Below are positions 1-8,664 of a stretch of DNA of 55,618 nucleotides, piece by piece (positions within the stretch are counted from its first letter, which is position 1; each line of letters starts with the position of its first letter). Source of the stretch: Rhodocyclaceae bacterium (lineage in GTDB: Bacteria; Pseudomonadota; Gammaproteobacteria; Burkholderiales; Rhodocyclaceae); the NCBI GenBank assembly GCA_008933825.1, contig WBUF01000012.1:1-55618 (forward strand). The letters are read 5' to 3'. The translations under genes and the position numbers were made by a program. The notes beneath the pieces are model-generated. The model was not told the origin of the DNA. It saw only the letters and a list, made by a program, of their open reading frames with translations, and searched no databases.

Positions 1-678
1 GCCCAGCCCGGCCCGCCCGGCGCCGAAGCGGACAACGCGGCCGGCGGGCTCGACGAAATAGATCGTGCGCCGAAAGCGCTCCTGGTATTCGGCGACGATG
101 CGGCTGACCGCATCGGCGGTGAGGCCGATGCCGGTGGCGCCGATATACCTGCCCTGGTAGTCGAAAACGCGATAGTTGATGAAGATCGTCAGCGCGTCGG
201 CATTGGCCATGTCGATGTCGACATTGATCTCGTAGTCTTCCTTCAGGTCGCGCACCCGGTAGTACCAGGCATCGCGCGGCTCGTCGGGGCGCACGCGCTT
301 GAGGATGCCCTCGCCGGTATAGTAGAAGCCGCTCTTCTCGGAGACGAAGAAGCTGCTGAAGGCGCCATAGCGCTGCCGCACCTCCATCAGGAAGCGCGAC
401 AGCTCATCCGCGTTCCGCTCGCCGCGCAGCACCCAGTCGCGCAGGAAGGTGTCATGCGCCATGGTCGAGGAGATCAGCACCGGCCGCACCAGGTCCTTCT
501 GGATTTCCGAATAGATGTTGCTGGAGGTGAGCGGCAGGTCCTGCTCGATGATGGCCTCGCTGATGGCCTGTTTCGAGACGAAATAGCCGATCAGGGCAAT
601 GGCGAAGAAGCCGGCGAACAAGAGCGCGGCCAGCAGCACCAGCAGGCTGCGGCGGTCGAAGATGCGCGGATGGACCAT
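1..678 (-). CDS. Membrane Cache-domain sensor protein, C-terminus outside window
   Basis: Open frame of 226 codons running off the left edge, so only the N-terminal sensor part is visible. One membrane segment (residues about 12-34, LLVLLAALLFAGFFAIALIGYF) precedes a periplasmic region that reads like a dCache domain: an N-terminal helix, then FSSFFVSEKSGFYY, DEPRDAWYYRVRD and FDYQGRYIGATGIGL. This architecture normally feeds a GGDEF, histidine kinase or chemoreceptor output, but the output domain is not in the window, so the final function cannot be named. It probably senses a small extracellular ligand. The start at 678 is the ATG just upstream of the membrane helix. The gene lies 41 bases beyond the pyruvate carboxylase stop on the same strand. 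Confidence 0.75.
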   Translation of the reverse strand, partial: MVHPRIFDRRSLLVLLAALLFAGFFAIALIGYFVSKQAISEAIIEQDLPLTSSNIYSEIQKDLVRPVLISSTMAHDTFLRDWVLRGERNADELSRFLMEVRQRYGAFSSFFVSEKSGFYYTGEGILKRVRPDEPRDAWYYRVRDLKEDYEINVDIDMANADALTIFINYRVFDYQGRYIGATGIGLTADAVSRIVAEYQERFRRTIYFVEPAGRVVRFGAGRAGLG

Positions 679-719
679 GGCGGAATTCTAAGCCATCTCC
701 GCCGAACGGCGCGCGCCCC

Positions 720-3700
720 TCAGGCGTACTCGATCAGCAGGTCCTTGGCGTTCACCGCCTCGCCCGGCTTGACGTGGATGGCGGCGACCACGCCGTCGCG
801 CTCGGCGGCGAGCATGGATTCCATCTTCATCGCCTCGATCGACAGCAGCGGATCGCCCTTGCCGACCTTCTGCCCGGCCTGCACGGCGACGGTGACCACC
901 GTGCCGGGCATCGGCGCGCCGACGTGGCGCATATTGCCTTCCTCGGCGCGCGGGTGCTGCTTCAGCGCCGCCATGCCGGCCTTCGGGATGCGCGCCGTGC
1001 GCGGCTGGCCGTTCAGCTCGAAGGCCACCTTGACGTGGCCCTCCTCGTCCGGCCCGCTCATGCCCTGCTGGCTGACGATGAGCGTCTTGCCGCGCTCGAT
1101 CTCGATAGTGATCTCCTCGCGCTCGGCAAGCCCGTAGAAAAAGGCCGGCGTCGGCAGCACGGAGACGTCGCCGTAGTGGCTGCGGTGCGCCGCGTAGTCC
1201 TTGAACACCTTCGGGTACATGAGATACGAGGCGAGGTCGGTGTCGCTCACCTTGCGGTTCACCGCGGCCTCGGCTTCCGCGCGCTTCGCATCGAGGTCCA
1301 CCGCCGGCAGGAAGTCGCCGGCACGGCCCGGCAGCGGCGCTTCGCCCCTCAGCACCTTCTTTTGCAGTTCGGCCGGGAAGCCGTCGGGCGGGTAGCCCAG
1401 TTCGCCCTTCATGAGCGAGACCACCGAATCGGGGAAGGCGACCTCGCGCTGCGGGTCCGTCACCTGCTCGGGCGTGAGGTCGTTGGCGACCATGAACAGC
1501 GCCATGTCGCCCACCACCTTGGAGGTCGGCGTCACCTTGACGATGTCGCCGAAGAGCAGGTTCACCTCGGCGTAGGCCTTCGACACCTCGGCCCAGCGGT
1601 GCTCGATGCCTATGGCGCGGGCCTGCTCGCGCAGGTTGGTGTACTGCCCGCCCGGCATCTCGTGGCGGTAGACGTCGGCGGTGCCGGAGCGGATGTCGGC
1701 CTCGAAGGGCGCGTAGGCGCGGCGCACGCCCTCCCAGTAAAGTGAGATCGCCTGCATGGCGTCGAGGTCGACGCCGGGATCGCGCGGCGAGCCTTGCAGG
1801 GCGGCGGCGATCGAGCCGAGGTTGGGCTGCGAGGTGAGGCCGCTCATGGCATCGAGTGCGCCGTCGACGGCGTCGACGCCCGCCTCCACCGCCGCCAGCA
1901 CGCTGGCCGCGGCGATGCCGCTGGTGTCGTGGGTGTGAAAATGAATCGGCAGGCCGACCTCCTGCTTGAGCGCATGCACCAGCTCGCGCGCTGCACGCGG
2001 GCGGCAGACGCCGGCCATGTCCTTGATGCCGAGGACGTGGGCGCCGGCGCGCTCCAGCTGCTTGGCCAGGTTGACGTAGTACTTCAGGTCGTATTTCGGC
2101 CGCGCCGGATCGAACAGGTCGCCGGTGTAGCAGATCGCCGCCTCGCACAGGGCGCCGGACTCGCGCACCGCGTCCATCGCCACGCGCATGTTGTCCACCC
2201 AGTTGAGCGAGTCGAAGACGCGGAAGACGTCGACACCCTCCTTCGCCGCCTGCTGCACGAAGTAGCGCACGACGTTGTCGGAATAGTTGGTGTAGCCCAC
2301 CGCATTCGAGGCGCGCAGCAGCATCTGGAACAGCACGTTGGGAATGGCGGCGCGCAACGACGCCATGCGCGCCCAGGGGTCTTCCTTCAGGAAGCGCAAC
2401 GCCACGTCGAAGGTCGCCCCGCCCCAGCACTCCAGGCTGAAGAGGTCGGGCAGCATGCGCGCGTAGTGCGGCGCGATCTCCAGCAGGTCGTGTGTGCGCA
2501 TGCGCGTAGCGAAGAGCGACTGGTGGGCGTCGCGCATGGTCGTGTCGGTGAGCAGCACGCGCTGCTGGCCCTTCATCCACTCGGCGAACTTGTCGGCGCC
2601 AAGCTGCTTCAGCCGGTCGCGCGTGCCGGGCGGCGGCGCCTGCGTCAGGTCGCAGCGCGGTTTCAGCGGTTTTGAAAGCGGCAAGTGCGGCAGGGCGCGC
2701 CCTTTCATCTCCGGGTTGCCGTTCACCGCCACCTCGCCGAGGAACTTCAGCAGCTTGCTGCCGCGGTCGCGCCGGCGCTGGAAGCTGAACAGTTCCGGCG
2801 TGGTGTCGATGAAGCGCGTGGTGCACTCGCCGGAGCGGAACAGCGGATGGTCGATGACGTTCTCGAGGAACTGCAGGTTGCTCGCCACGCCGCGGATGCG
2901 GAACTCGCGCAGCGCGCGGTCCATGCGGGCGATGGCCTCGTCGGGCGTGTGGCCCCAGGCCGTCACCTTCACCAGCAGCGAGTCGTAGTAGGGCGTGATC
3001 ACCGCGCCGCCGTAGGCCGTGCCGCCGTCGAGGCGCAGGCCGAAGCCGGCCGCGCTGCGATACACGCTGATGCGGCCGTAGTCAGGCGTGAAGCCGTTCT
3101 CCGGGTCCTCGGTGGTGACGCGGCACTGCAGGGCGTGGCCGTGCAGCTTGATGTCTTCCTGGCGCGGCACGTAGGCATCGGCGTCACCGATCCGCGCACC
3201 CTCGGAGATGCGGATCTGCGCCTTGACGATGTCGACCCCGGTCACCTCCTCGGTGACGGTGTGCTCGACCTGGATGCGCGGGTTGACCTCGATGAAGTAG
3301 AAGGCATTGGTGTCGGCATCCATGAGGAACTCGACGGTGCCGGCGTGGGTGTAGTTCGCCGCGCGGGCGAGCTTCAGCGCGGCGCCGCACAGCTCGGCGC
3401 GGCGCGATGCCTCCAGGTAGGGCGCCGGGGCGCGCTCGACGACTTTCTGGTTGCGCCGCTGCACCGAGCAGTCGCGCTCGAAGGCATGCACCAGGCTGCC
3501 GTGGGTGTCGCCGATCACCTGCACCTCTACGTGGCGCGCGCGTCGCACCAGCTTCTCGAGGTACACCTCGTCGTTGCCGAAGGCGGCCTTGGCCTCGCGC
3601 CGCGCCACTTCCATGGCCGGGCCGAGGTCGGCTTCCGTTTCCACCACGCGCATGCCGCGTCCGCCGCCGCCCCAGCTCGCCTTGAGCATGAGCGGATAGC

Positions 3701-4163
3701 CGACCGCCGCCGCCAGTTTCTGCGCGCCCGCCAGGTCGTGCGGCAGCGCCCCGGTCGCCGGCACCACCGGCACCCCGGCCTTTTCCGCCAGCTCGCGCGC
3801 CGAGACCTTGTTGCCGAGCAGGCGCATCACTTCCGGCTTCGGGCCGATGAAGACGATGCCGGCCGCGGCGCACGCCTCGGCGAAGTCCGGGTTCTCGGAG
3901 AGGAAGCCGTAGCCGGGGTGGATGGCATCGACGTGGGCCTCCTTGGCGACGCGGATGATGTCGTCGATGTCGAGGTAGGCCTGGATCGGCTTCTTGCCGG
4001 CGCCGACCAGATAGGACTCGTCGGCCTTGAAGCGGTGCAGCGCGAAGCGGTCCTCGTTGGAATAGACGGCCACCGTGCGGATGCCCATTTCGGAAGCCGC
4101 GCGCATGACGCGGATGGCGATCTCAGAGCGGTTGGCGACGAGGAGGCTGCGGATCTTCTTCAT
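720..4163 (-). CDS. pyc: Pyruvate carboxylase (single-chain)
   Basis: Protein of 1147 residues, the usual length for single-polypeptide pyruvate carboxylase, which makes oxaloacetate from pyruvate, bicarbonate and ATP in the cytoplasm (anaplerosis). Domains in order: biotin carboxylase (about 1-450, with KASWGGGGRGMRVV and EVNPRIQVEHTVTEEVTG), carboxyltransferase (about 530-800, with LLTDTTMRDAHQSLFATRMR), the PYC/OADA region (about 830-1030), and a C-terminal biotinyl domain with EAMKMES, where K1113 is the biotinylated lysine. All catalytic parts are present, so it should be functional. No clear Shine-Dalgarno precedes the ATG; instead a terminator-like hairpin with a T-run ends about 14 bases upstream (separate entry). 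Confidence 0.95.
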   Translation of the reverse strand: MKKIRSLLVANRSEIAIRVMRAASEMGIRTVAVYSNEDRFALHRFKADESYLVGAGKKPIQAYLDIDDIIRVAKEAHVDAIHPGYGFLSENPDFAEACAAAGIVFIGPKPEVMRLLGNKVSARELAEKAGVPVVPATGALPHDLAGAQKLAAAVGYPLMLKASWGGGGRGMRVVETEADLGPAMEVARREAKAAFGNDEVYLEKLVRRARHVEVQVIGDTHGSLVHAFERDCSVQRRNQKVVERAPAPYLEASRRAELCGAALKLARAANYTHAGTVEFLMDADTNAFYFIEVNPRIQVEHTVTEEVTGVDIVKAQIRISEGARIGDADAYVPRQEDIKLHGHALQCRVTTEDPENGFTPDYGRISVYRSAAGFGLRLDGGTAYGGAVITPYYDSLLVKVTAWGHTPDEAIARMDRALREFRIRGVASNLQFLENVIDHPLFRSGECTTRFIDTTPELFSFQRRRDRGSKLLKFLGEVAVNGNPEMKGRALPHLPLSKPLKPRCDLTQAPPPGTRDRLKQLGADKFAEWMKGQQRVLLTDTTMRDAHQSLFATRMRTHDLLEIAPHYARMLPDLFSLECWGGATFDVALRFLKEDPWARMASLRAAIPNVLFQMLLRASNAVGYTNYSDNVVRYFVQQAAKEGVDVFRVFDSLNWVDNMRVAMDAVRESGALCEAAICYTGDLFDPARPKYDLKYYVNLAKQLERAGAHVLGIKDMAGVCRPRAARELVHALKQEVGLPIHFHTHDTSGIAAASVLAAVEAGVDAVDGALDAMSGLTSQPNLGSIAAALQGSPRDPGVDLDAMQAISLYWEGVRRAYAPFEADIRSGTADVYRHEMPGGQYTNLREQARAIGIEHRWAEVSKAYAEVNLLFGDIVKVTPTSKVVGDMALFMVANDLTPEQVTDPQREVAFPDSVVSLMKGELGYPPDGFPAELQKKVLRGEAPLPGRAGDFLPAVDLDAKRAEAEAAVNRKVSDTDLASYLMYPKVFKDYAAHRSHYGDVSVLPTPAFFYGLAEREEITIEIERGKTLIVSQQGMSGPDEEGHVKVAFELNGQPRTARIPKAGMAALKQHPRAEEGNMRHVGAPMPGTVVTVAVQAGQKVGKGDPLLSIEAMKMESMLAAERDGVVAAIHVKPGEAVNAKDLLIEYA

Positions 4164-4177
4164 GACGGCATGGACGC

Positions 4178-4200
4178 AAAAAAACGGGCCGGCGGCCCGT
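4178..4200 (-). terminator. Terminator-like hairpin in the pyc leader
   Basis: Read on the minus strand, a perfect 7-bp stem (ACGGGCC / GGCCCGT, 3-base loop) is followed immediately by a run of T residues, the form of an intrinsic terminator. It sits only about 14 bases before the pyc start codon. The nearest upstream minus-strand gene ends at 5101, with a plus-strand toxin-antitoxin pair in between, so it is not an obvious end for another transcript. It could be a pyc attenuator, a stop for read-through, or a 5' stabilising stem if transcription starts near 4203 (a TACACT -10-like box lies at 4210-4215). Confidence 0.6.
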
Positions 4201-4349
4201 ACCGGCGGGAGTGTAGCCCATCAAGGCACGCCGCAGCATTCAGGGTTTTTATGTATTCCAAAACTCTTGCTTACAAATCAGCCGCTTTCAGTCAGCCCCA
4301 CCTTGCTTGATCACGCCAGGGGACAGTGCTAGGATTTGAGCGTATAGAT

Positions 4350-4365
4350 GCTTATGAGGATAAGC
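4350..4365. promoter_or_regulatory. Palindromic operator around the antitoxin ribosome binding site
   Basis: Perfect 6-bp inverted repeat GCTTAT-GAGG-ATAAGC directly before the ATG at 4367. The GAGG loop is the Shine-Dalgarno of the antitoxin gene. Such palindromes are typical sites for autoregulation by ribbon-helix-helix antitoxins. In RNA the same sequence would form a small hairpin presenting the ribosome binding site in its loop. Confidence 0.6.
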
Positions 4366-4366
4366 C

Positions 4367-4621
4367 ATGGCCGAAACCGTCCGCTGGACCATCAAGGTAT
4401 CCCCTGAAACCGATCTTTCGCTGCGCGGATTTCTCGGTGCCCAAGGCATGAAGAAAGGCGATCTTTCGAAGTTCGTCGAGGACGCGGTGCGCTGGCGCAT
4501 GCTCGACCGCACGGTCCAGGGCATCAAGGATCGCAACCAGGATGTTTCCGCCGAGACGATGGAGGCGATGATCGAGGAGGCCGTGCGCGAAGTGCGCGCC
4601 TCGTATGACACGACACGCTGA
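4367..4621 (+). CDS. Ribbon-helix-helix antitoxin of a PIN toxin module
   Basis: Small protein of 84 residues. The N-terminal strand VRWTIKVSPETDLSLRGFL followed by KKGDLSKFVEDAVRWRML fits a ribbon-helix-helix DNA-binding fold of the XACb0070-like type. The charged C-terminal part (about 50-84) would wrap the toxin. Its stop overlaps the start of the downstream PIN gene (TGATG at 4619-4623), the classical coupling of antitoxin and toxin. A palindrome covering its ribosome binding site suggests autorepression. Role: neutralise the adjacent PIN toxin and repress the operon; inferred from context. Confidence 0.8.
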   Translation: MAETVRWTIKVSPETDLSLRGFLGAQGMKKGDLSKFVEDAVRWRMLDRTVQGIKDRNQDVSAETMEAMIEEAVREVRASYDTTR

Positions 4622-5034
4622 TGCGCGTCGTTCTCGACACCAACATCCTGCTCTCCGCCCTGATGGTGCGCGGCACCCCGCCCGACCGGCTCTACGAGCA
4701 ATGGCGGCATAGCCGTTTCGACCTCGTGTCCACCGATAGGCCAATCGAGGAACTGCGCCGAGTGGTGCGCCGGCCGTTTTTCCAGGCGCGGCTCAAGGCC
4801 AGCGAGATCGGCCGCATGGTCAACGACCTTCGCCGCCTGGCCATGATGATCGATACCCTGCCCCGCGTCAGCCGCTCGCCCGACCCGGCCGACGACTACC
4901 TGCTGGCGCTCTGCGAAGCTGCCCGGGCCGATTACCTGGTCACGGGCGACAAGAGCCACCTGCTGGCCCTGAAAAGCCACGGCGGCACGCGCATCGTCAG
5001 CGCCCGGACGCTGGCGAACAGGCTCGCCAGATAG
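4621..5034 (+). CDS. PIN-domain ribonuclease toxin (COG1569 type)
   Basis: Protein of 137 residues covering one PIN domain. The acidic metal ligands are visible: D7 in VVLDTNILLSALMVRG, E in PIEELRRVV, and the DPADDYLLALCEAARADYLVTGD block near residues 93-115. The family is the PIN toxin usually called putative toxin-antitoxin system toxin component; such proteins cut RNA with Mg2+. Start is fixed by overlap with the antitoxin stop. Target RNA unknown. Confidence 0.85.
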   Translation: MRVVLDTNILLSALMVRGTPPDRLYEQWRHSRFDLVSTDRPIEELRRVVRRPFFQARLKASEIGRMVNDLRRLAMMIDTLPRVSRSPDPADDYLLALCEAARADYLVTGDKSHLLALKSHGGTRIVSARTLANRLAR

Positions 5035-5100
5035 GGACGCACTGAAGAAATCCCAATGGCAGGCGCTCCGCCTCGGCTTCCGTGCAGAAATGTTCGATCG

Positions 5101-5295
5101 TCAGGTTTTTCCGGCCGGCCAGTACAGCTCTTTCAGGCCTCCCTCGTCCTCCTCGATATAGGGCTGGGCCAGGGCGCGGGTGGTGGTCCACAAGGTCGCC
5201 ACGCGCGCGTGTTTATTCGCAGTCTGCGCCGGAACGGAAGTCCAGGCGGCGGCAAGCAGGACCCCCTGCAGGATTGCAGGAACACGCGCTTTCAC
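5101..5295 (-). CDS. Small exported protein, 64 residues, coupled to the cyclase gene
   Basis: Frame starting with GTG at 5295 that overlaps the cyclase stop by four bases (GTGA), so translation is almost certainly coupled. The protein starts [18 protein letters not shown] and has a plausible signal peptide cut after VPAQ or nearby, leaving a mature peptide of about 40 residues rich in acidic and aromatic positions ([20 protein letters not shown] at the end). I do not recognise the family. As the last gene of the sensor-kinase/receiver/cyclase operon it could be a periplasmic partner of the kinase or of the binding protein; that is inference. The position, frame and overlap are seen directly. 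Confidence 0.6.
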   Translation of the reverse strand: MKARVPAILQGVLLAAAWTSVPAQTANKHARVATLWTTTRALAQPYIEEDEGGLKELYWPAGKT

Positions 5296-6422
5296 CGCTC
5301 GTCCTCCGAGCCTTCCAGACCCTTCAGCACGAAGCCCGGTATTGGCCGCGGGAAACCCTTGAGCTGCAGGGGCCCGGCCGACTCGACGGTAGCTATGGCC
5401 CCGATCGCCTCCCGCGCCTTGCCGTCCATGAGGATCCGGCCGCCCGCGGATTCGCAGCACAGCCGCGCCGCGAGGTTGGTGACGCGGCCGATGGCCGCAT
5501 AGTCCCAGCGTCCCTCGAAGCCGATGGCGCCGAGCGTGGCGTGACCCTGGGCCATGCCGATGCCGAGCGCCAGCTCGTGACCCAGGCCGCGCCAGCGCAG
5601 CCCCAGCGGAACGAAGGCCGCCTGCATGGCCAGCGCCATGCGCGCCGCGCTTTCCGCCGGCCGCGCCACCGGCACCGGGTCGTTGAAGAAGACCATCATG
5701 CCGTCGCCGGCGAAGTGCTCCAGCGTGCCGCCATGGGCCCAGATCAGCCGGCCCATCGCTTCGTGGTAATCGCGCAGCAGCGCCATCACTTCCTCCGGTT
5801 CGGCCGCGTCGGTGAAGGCGGTGAAGCCGCGCAGGTCGAGGAAGACGACGACGATCTCGCGCCGGTGCGTGCGCAACAGCTCCTCGCCGCCGCCGGCGAC
5901 GAGGGCCTCGGCCAACTTCGGCGAGAAAAAGCGCTTCAATCGTCCCAGCCGCTCGATCTGCCCGAGCTGCTCGCGCACACGCTCTTCCAGTGTGGCATTC
6001 CACTCCGCCAGGCGCGCCGCCTGCTGCTTCACCTCGTCCTGCAATGTCTTGATGCGCAGCAGCGAGCGCACACGCGCCAGCAACTCCGGCTTGTGGATCG
6101 GCTTGGAGAGAAAATCGTCGGCGCCCGCCTCGATGCCGCGCACGCGCTCCTGCTGCGGATCGAGCGAAGTCACCAGCACCACCGGCAGCAGCACCGTCGC
6201 GGCGTCGGCGCGCAGGCGCCGGCATACGTCGTAGCCATTCAGGCCCGGCATCATGATGTCGAGCAGCACCAGGTCCGGCGCCGTTTCGGCGATCCGCTCC
6301 AGCGCTTCTTCGCCGCTCGCCGCCGTCGTCGCCGCGTAGCCTTCCGCTTCCAGCAGGTCGGCCAGCAGCTTGAGGTTCTGCGCCGTGTCGTCCACCACCA
6401 GGATGCGCGCCCGGACATTCAT
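5292..6422 (-). CDS. Response regulator with class III adenylate/guanylate cyclase domain
   Basis: 376 residues. Residues 1-120 are a receiver domain ([14 protein letters not shown], phosphoacceptor Asp in [34 protein letters not shown]). A short coiled region follows (about 125-170), then a CHD cyclase domain with [15 protein letters not shown] and [13 protein letters not shown] carrying the two metal-binding aspartates. NLAARL keeps the catalytic Asn and Arg. The adenine-contact positions differ from the textbook enzyme: His replaces Lys in EHFAGDG and Arg replaces Asp in [11 protein letters not shown]. So the product (cAMP, cGMP or none) is uncertain. Start at 6422 overlaps the upstream receiver stop by four bases. 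Confidence 0.88.
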   Translation of the reverse strand: MNVRARILVVDDTAQNLKLLADLLEAEGYAATTAASGEEALERIAETAPDLVLLDIMMPGLNGYDVCRRLRADAATVLLPVVLVTSLDPQQERVRGIEAGADDFLSKPIHKPELLARVRSLLRIKTLQDEVKQQAARLAEWNATLEERVREQLGQIERLGRLKRFFSPKLAEALVAGGGEELLRTHRREIVVVFLDLRGFTAFTDAAEPEEVMALLRDYHEAMGRLIWAHGGTLEHFAGDGMMVFFNDPVPVARPAESAARMALAMQAAFVPLGLRWRGLGHELALGIGMAQGHATLGAIGFEGRWDYAAIGRVTNLAARLCCESAGGRILMDGKAREAIGAIATVESAGPLQLKGFPRPIPGFVLKGLEGSEDER

Positions 6423-6793
6423 GGCGCCGTAGCCTCCAGCGTGCGGCGCACCAGATCGAGCAGCTCGCGCAGGGCGAAAGGCTTGCCGAGGAAGCCGTCG
6501 AAGCCGGCAGCGACGATGCTGTTGCGCTCGTTCTGCATCACCGAGGCCGTCACCGCGAGCACCGGGATCGCCGCCGTCGCCGCGTCCGCCCGCAGGCGCC
6601 GCAGCGCCGCCGCGCCGTTCATGTCCGGCAGCTGGATGTCCATCAGGATCAGGTCCGGCCGCTCGCTTATGGCCAGCGCGATGCCGTCGCCGGCGCTCAT
6701 GGCCTCGAGCGTGCCGTAGCCGTCCGCCTGCAGCACGTCGCGCAGCAGCTTCAGGTTCTTGTCGTTGTCCTCGACGAGGAGTATGCGTTTCAT
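6419..6793 (-). CDS. Single-domain CheY/DivK-like response regulator
   Basis: 124 residues, just one receiver domain: [21 protein letters not shown] with the acidic pair, phosphoacceptor Asp in [13 protein letters not shown], Thr in LAVTASV, and Lys in FLGKPF. No output domain, so it probably relays phosphate or acts by protein contact, as DivK does. It overlaps both the kinase gene upstream and the receiver-cyclase gene downstream by four bases each, which places it in a phosphorelay with them. Confidence 0.9.
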   Translation of the reverse strand: MKRILLVEDNDKNLKLLRDVLQADGYGTLEAMSAGDGIALAISERPDLILMDIQLPDMNGAAALRRLRADAATAAIPVLAVTASVMQNERNSIVAAGFDGFLGKPFALRELLDLVRRTLEATAP

Positions 6794-8655
6794 GATCGCA
6801 GCGGCAGGGTAAAAGTAAAGGTGGCGCCGCAGCCGGGAGCGCTCGCCACCGCGATGCGCCCGCCGTGCAGCTCGACGAAGCGCTTCGCCAGGGCCAGCCC
6901 AAGGCCCGTGCCCTCGTGCTTGCTCAGATAGTCGCGGCCGACCTGGCGGAATTCCTCGAACACCGCGGCCTGGTCCTCTGCGGCGATGCCGACGCCGGTG
7001 TCACTCACCGCCACCTCGACGCCCTCCACCGTGCGGCAGGCGGACAGCGTCACGCTGCCTCCGTCCGGCGTGAATTTCACCGCGTTGGAGAGCAGGTTCA
7101 CCACGATCTGCTTCACCTTGCGCTCGTCGGCGACGATTTCGCCGACCTCCGGCGCGACCTCCAGCGACAGGCGGATGTCGTGGCGCAGCGCACGCTCGCG
7201 GACCAGTGCCAGCGTTGCCTCCAGGAGCGCAGGTAGGCCGAAGGGCGCCGGCTCCAGCTCCATGCGTCCCGCCTCGACCTTGGACAGGTCGAGGATGTCG
7301 TTGATGAGCGAAAGCAGGTGCCGCCCCGATTCGTGGATGTCCTTCAGATAATCTTCCTGCTTCGGGTTCATCCCGCCGAAGATGCGCTCCAACAGCGCTT
7401 CCGAAAAGCCGATGATGGCGTTGAGCGGCGTCCTCAGCTCGTGCGACATGCTGGCGAGAAACTCCGACTTGTGGCGATTGGCGACTTCGAGCTGGCGGCT
7501 TTTCTCGTTCAGCTCCCGGGTGCGCTCGTCGACCTTGCGTTCCAGGCTCGCGTACAGCTCGCCCAGCCGCGCCGACATGCGGTTGAACTGCTCGGCCAGC
7601 GCCTGCAGCTCGTCGCCGGAATGCACCTCGATGCGCCCGCCCAGCTCGCCCGCGCCGATCCTCTGCGCGCCTTCCTGCAGGCGGCGGATCGGCCGCACCA
7701 TGCCGCGCGCCAGGAACAGCGCCGCCAGCGCCGAGAGCAGCAGTCCGCCCAACAGCAGGACCACGCTGCGCCAGACCGAGGCGTCCAGCGTGGCATACAC
7801 CTCCGCCACCGGCTGCTCGACGAACACCGTCCAGCCGAGCGGGTCGATCCCCGCCCGGGCGGTGAGCACCTCGCGGCCGGCCAAGTCCGCCGACTGCATG
7901 GCAGGCGCATCGCCCCACGCGTTATTCAGCGCCGCCGCCACGTGGGCCAGGCCGGAGAGATCGCTGCGGGCGAGCACGCGGGCAATGTCCGGGTCGGCCA
8001 CCAGATTGCCGCCGGCATCGACCACATAGGCCTTGCCCTTCGTGCCGATGCGGATGCGCGAGACGACGTCCCAGACGAACTTGAGATTGACTTCTGCCAA
8101 AGTCAGCGCCGGGTGCACGCCGCCGCCGCGCACGGCGATGGTCAGATAGGGCTCGGAGCCGCTGCGGAAATACACCGGGCTGAACCAGCTACGGCCCGGC
8201 GGCGCTTGCACGAAGGCCGGTTCGCGGGAGCGATCGCGGCCGGAGTCGACGACGTCCATCGCCAGGCGCGAGACGGCGAGACGCTCGTGCCCATCCGCGT
8301 CGATGCGCGCCAGGTCGGTCACGGCGGGAAGCAGGCGCAACAGCTTGAGAAACTCCAGGCGGCGCTGGTCATCGCCCTGCTCGCCCAGCTGCGTCAGCGC
8401 GGCGAAGACGAGCTGGCGTTCGATCTCGCGCACGAACTGCTCGATGCGCGCCGCCGCCGCCACCGCCTTCTCCTGCTGCAGACTGGCCAGCGCCGCCTTG
8501 TTCTCCTGATAGGAAAAGTAGAGCCCGATAGCGCTGGAGACGAGCAGCGCGCCGCAGACCAGCGCCAGGATCAGGGCGAAATAGCGGCGAAACAGCCGCC
8601 CGCCGCGGACCGGGGCGGCGGTTTCCGTCGTCAGGAACGGCTCGCGCGCCTGCAT
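6790..8655 (-). CDS. Membrane sensor histidine kinase (Cache-HAMP-HisKA-HATPase)
   Basis: 621 residues. Membrane segment at about 25-48, periplasmic Cache-type sensor (about 50-290), second membrane segment (about 293-318), HAMP (about 315-365), a short coiled coil, HisKA with [16 protein letters not shown] (phosphoacceptor H405), and HATPase_c (about 505-620) with N-box [12 protein letters not shown]1 DTGVGI and G2 [12 protein letters not shown]. It should autophosphorylate and pass phosphate to the two receivers downstream in the operon. The upstream gene encodes an exported ABC-type binding protein, a likely partner for signal input. A one-mismatch copy of the dispersed motif lies inside it at 8101-8122. 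Confidence 0.92.
   Translation of the reverse strand: MQAREPFLTTETAAPVRGGRLFRRYFALILALVCGALLVSSAIGLYFSYQENKAALASLQQEKAVAAAARIEQFVREIERQLVFAALTQLGEQGDDQRRLEFLKLLRLLPAVTDLARIDADGHERLAVSRLAMDVVDSGRDRSREPAFVQAPPGRSWFSPVYFRSGSEPYLTIAVRGGGVHPALTLAEVNLKFVWDVVSRIRIGTKGKAYVVDAGGNLVADPDIARVLARSDLSGLAHVAAALNNAWGDAPAMQSADLAGREVLTARAGIDPLGWTVFVEQPVAEVYATLDASVWRSVVLLLGGLLLSALAALFLARGMVRPIRRLQEGAQRIGAGELGGRIEVHSGDELQALAEQFNRMSARLGELYASLERKVDERTRELNEKSRQLEVANRHKSEFLASMSHELRTPLNAIIGFSEALLERIFGGMNPKQEDYLKDIHESGRHLLSLINDILDLSKVEAGRMELEPAPFGLPALLEATLALVRERALRHDIRLSLEVAPEVGEIVADERKVKQIVVNLLSNAVKFTPDGGSVTLSACRTVEGVEVAVSDTGVGIAAEDQAAVFEEFRQVGRDYLSKHEGTGLGLALAKRFVELHGGRIAVASAPGCGATFTFTLPLRS
8101..8122 (+). repeat. 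Dispersed motif copy I (one mismatch)
   Basis: AGTCAG, ten bases, then ACGCCG instead of ACGGCG. It lies inside the histidine kinase gene, where the opposite strand encodes HPALTLAE. Same spacing as the eight exact copies elsewhere in the window. Confidence 0.5.
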
Positions 8656-8664
8656 TGCTCGCCC

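Noticed and set aside
688..2826. Long open frame overlapping pyruvate carboxylase in another frame
   Set aside because: Arg/Ala/Gly-rich translation without domains, typical of a high-GC shadow of the pyc frame.
4285..4306. AGTCAG in the intergenic region before the first toxin-antitoxin pair
   Set aside because: The second block at the fixed spacing is not present.
5101..6225. Long minus-strand frame of which the 64-residue peptide is the tail
   Set aside because: The part before 5295 is a low-complexity shadow of the cyclase gene; only the GTG-started end with signal peptide and overlap is kept.
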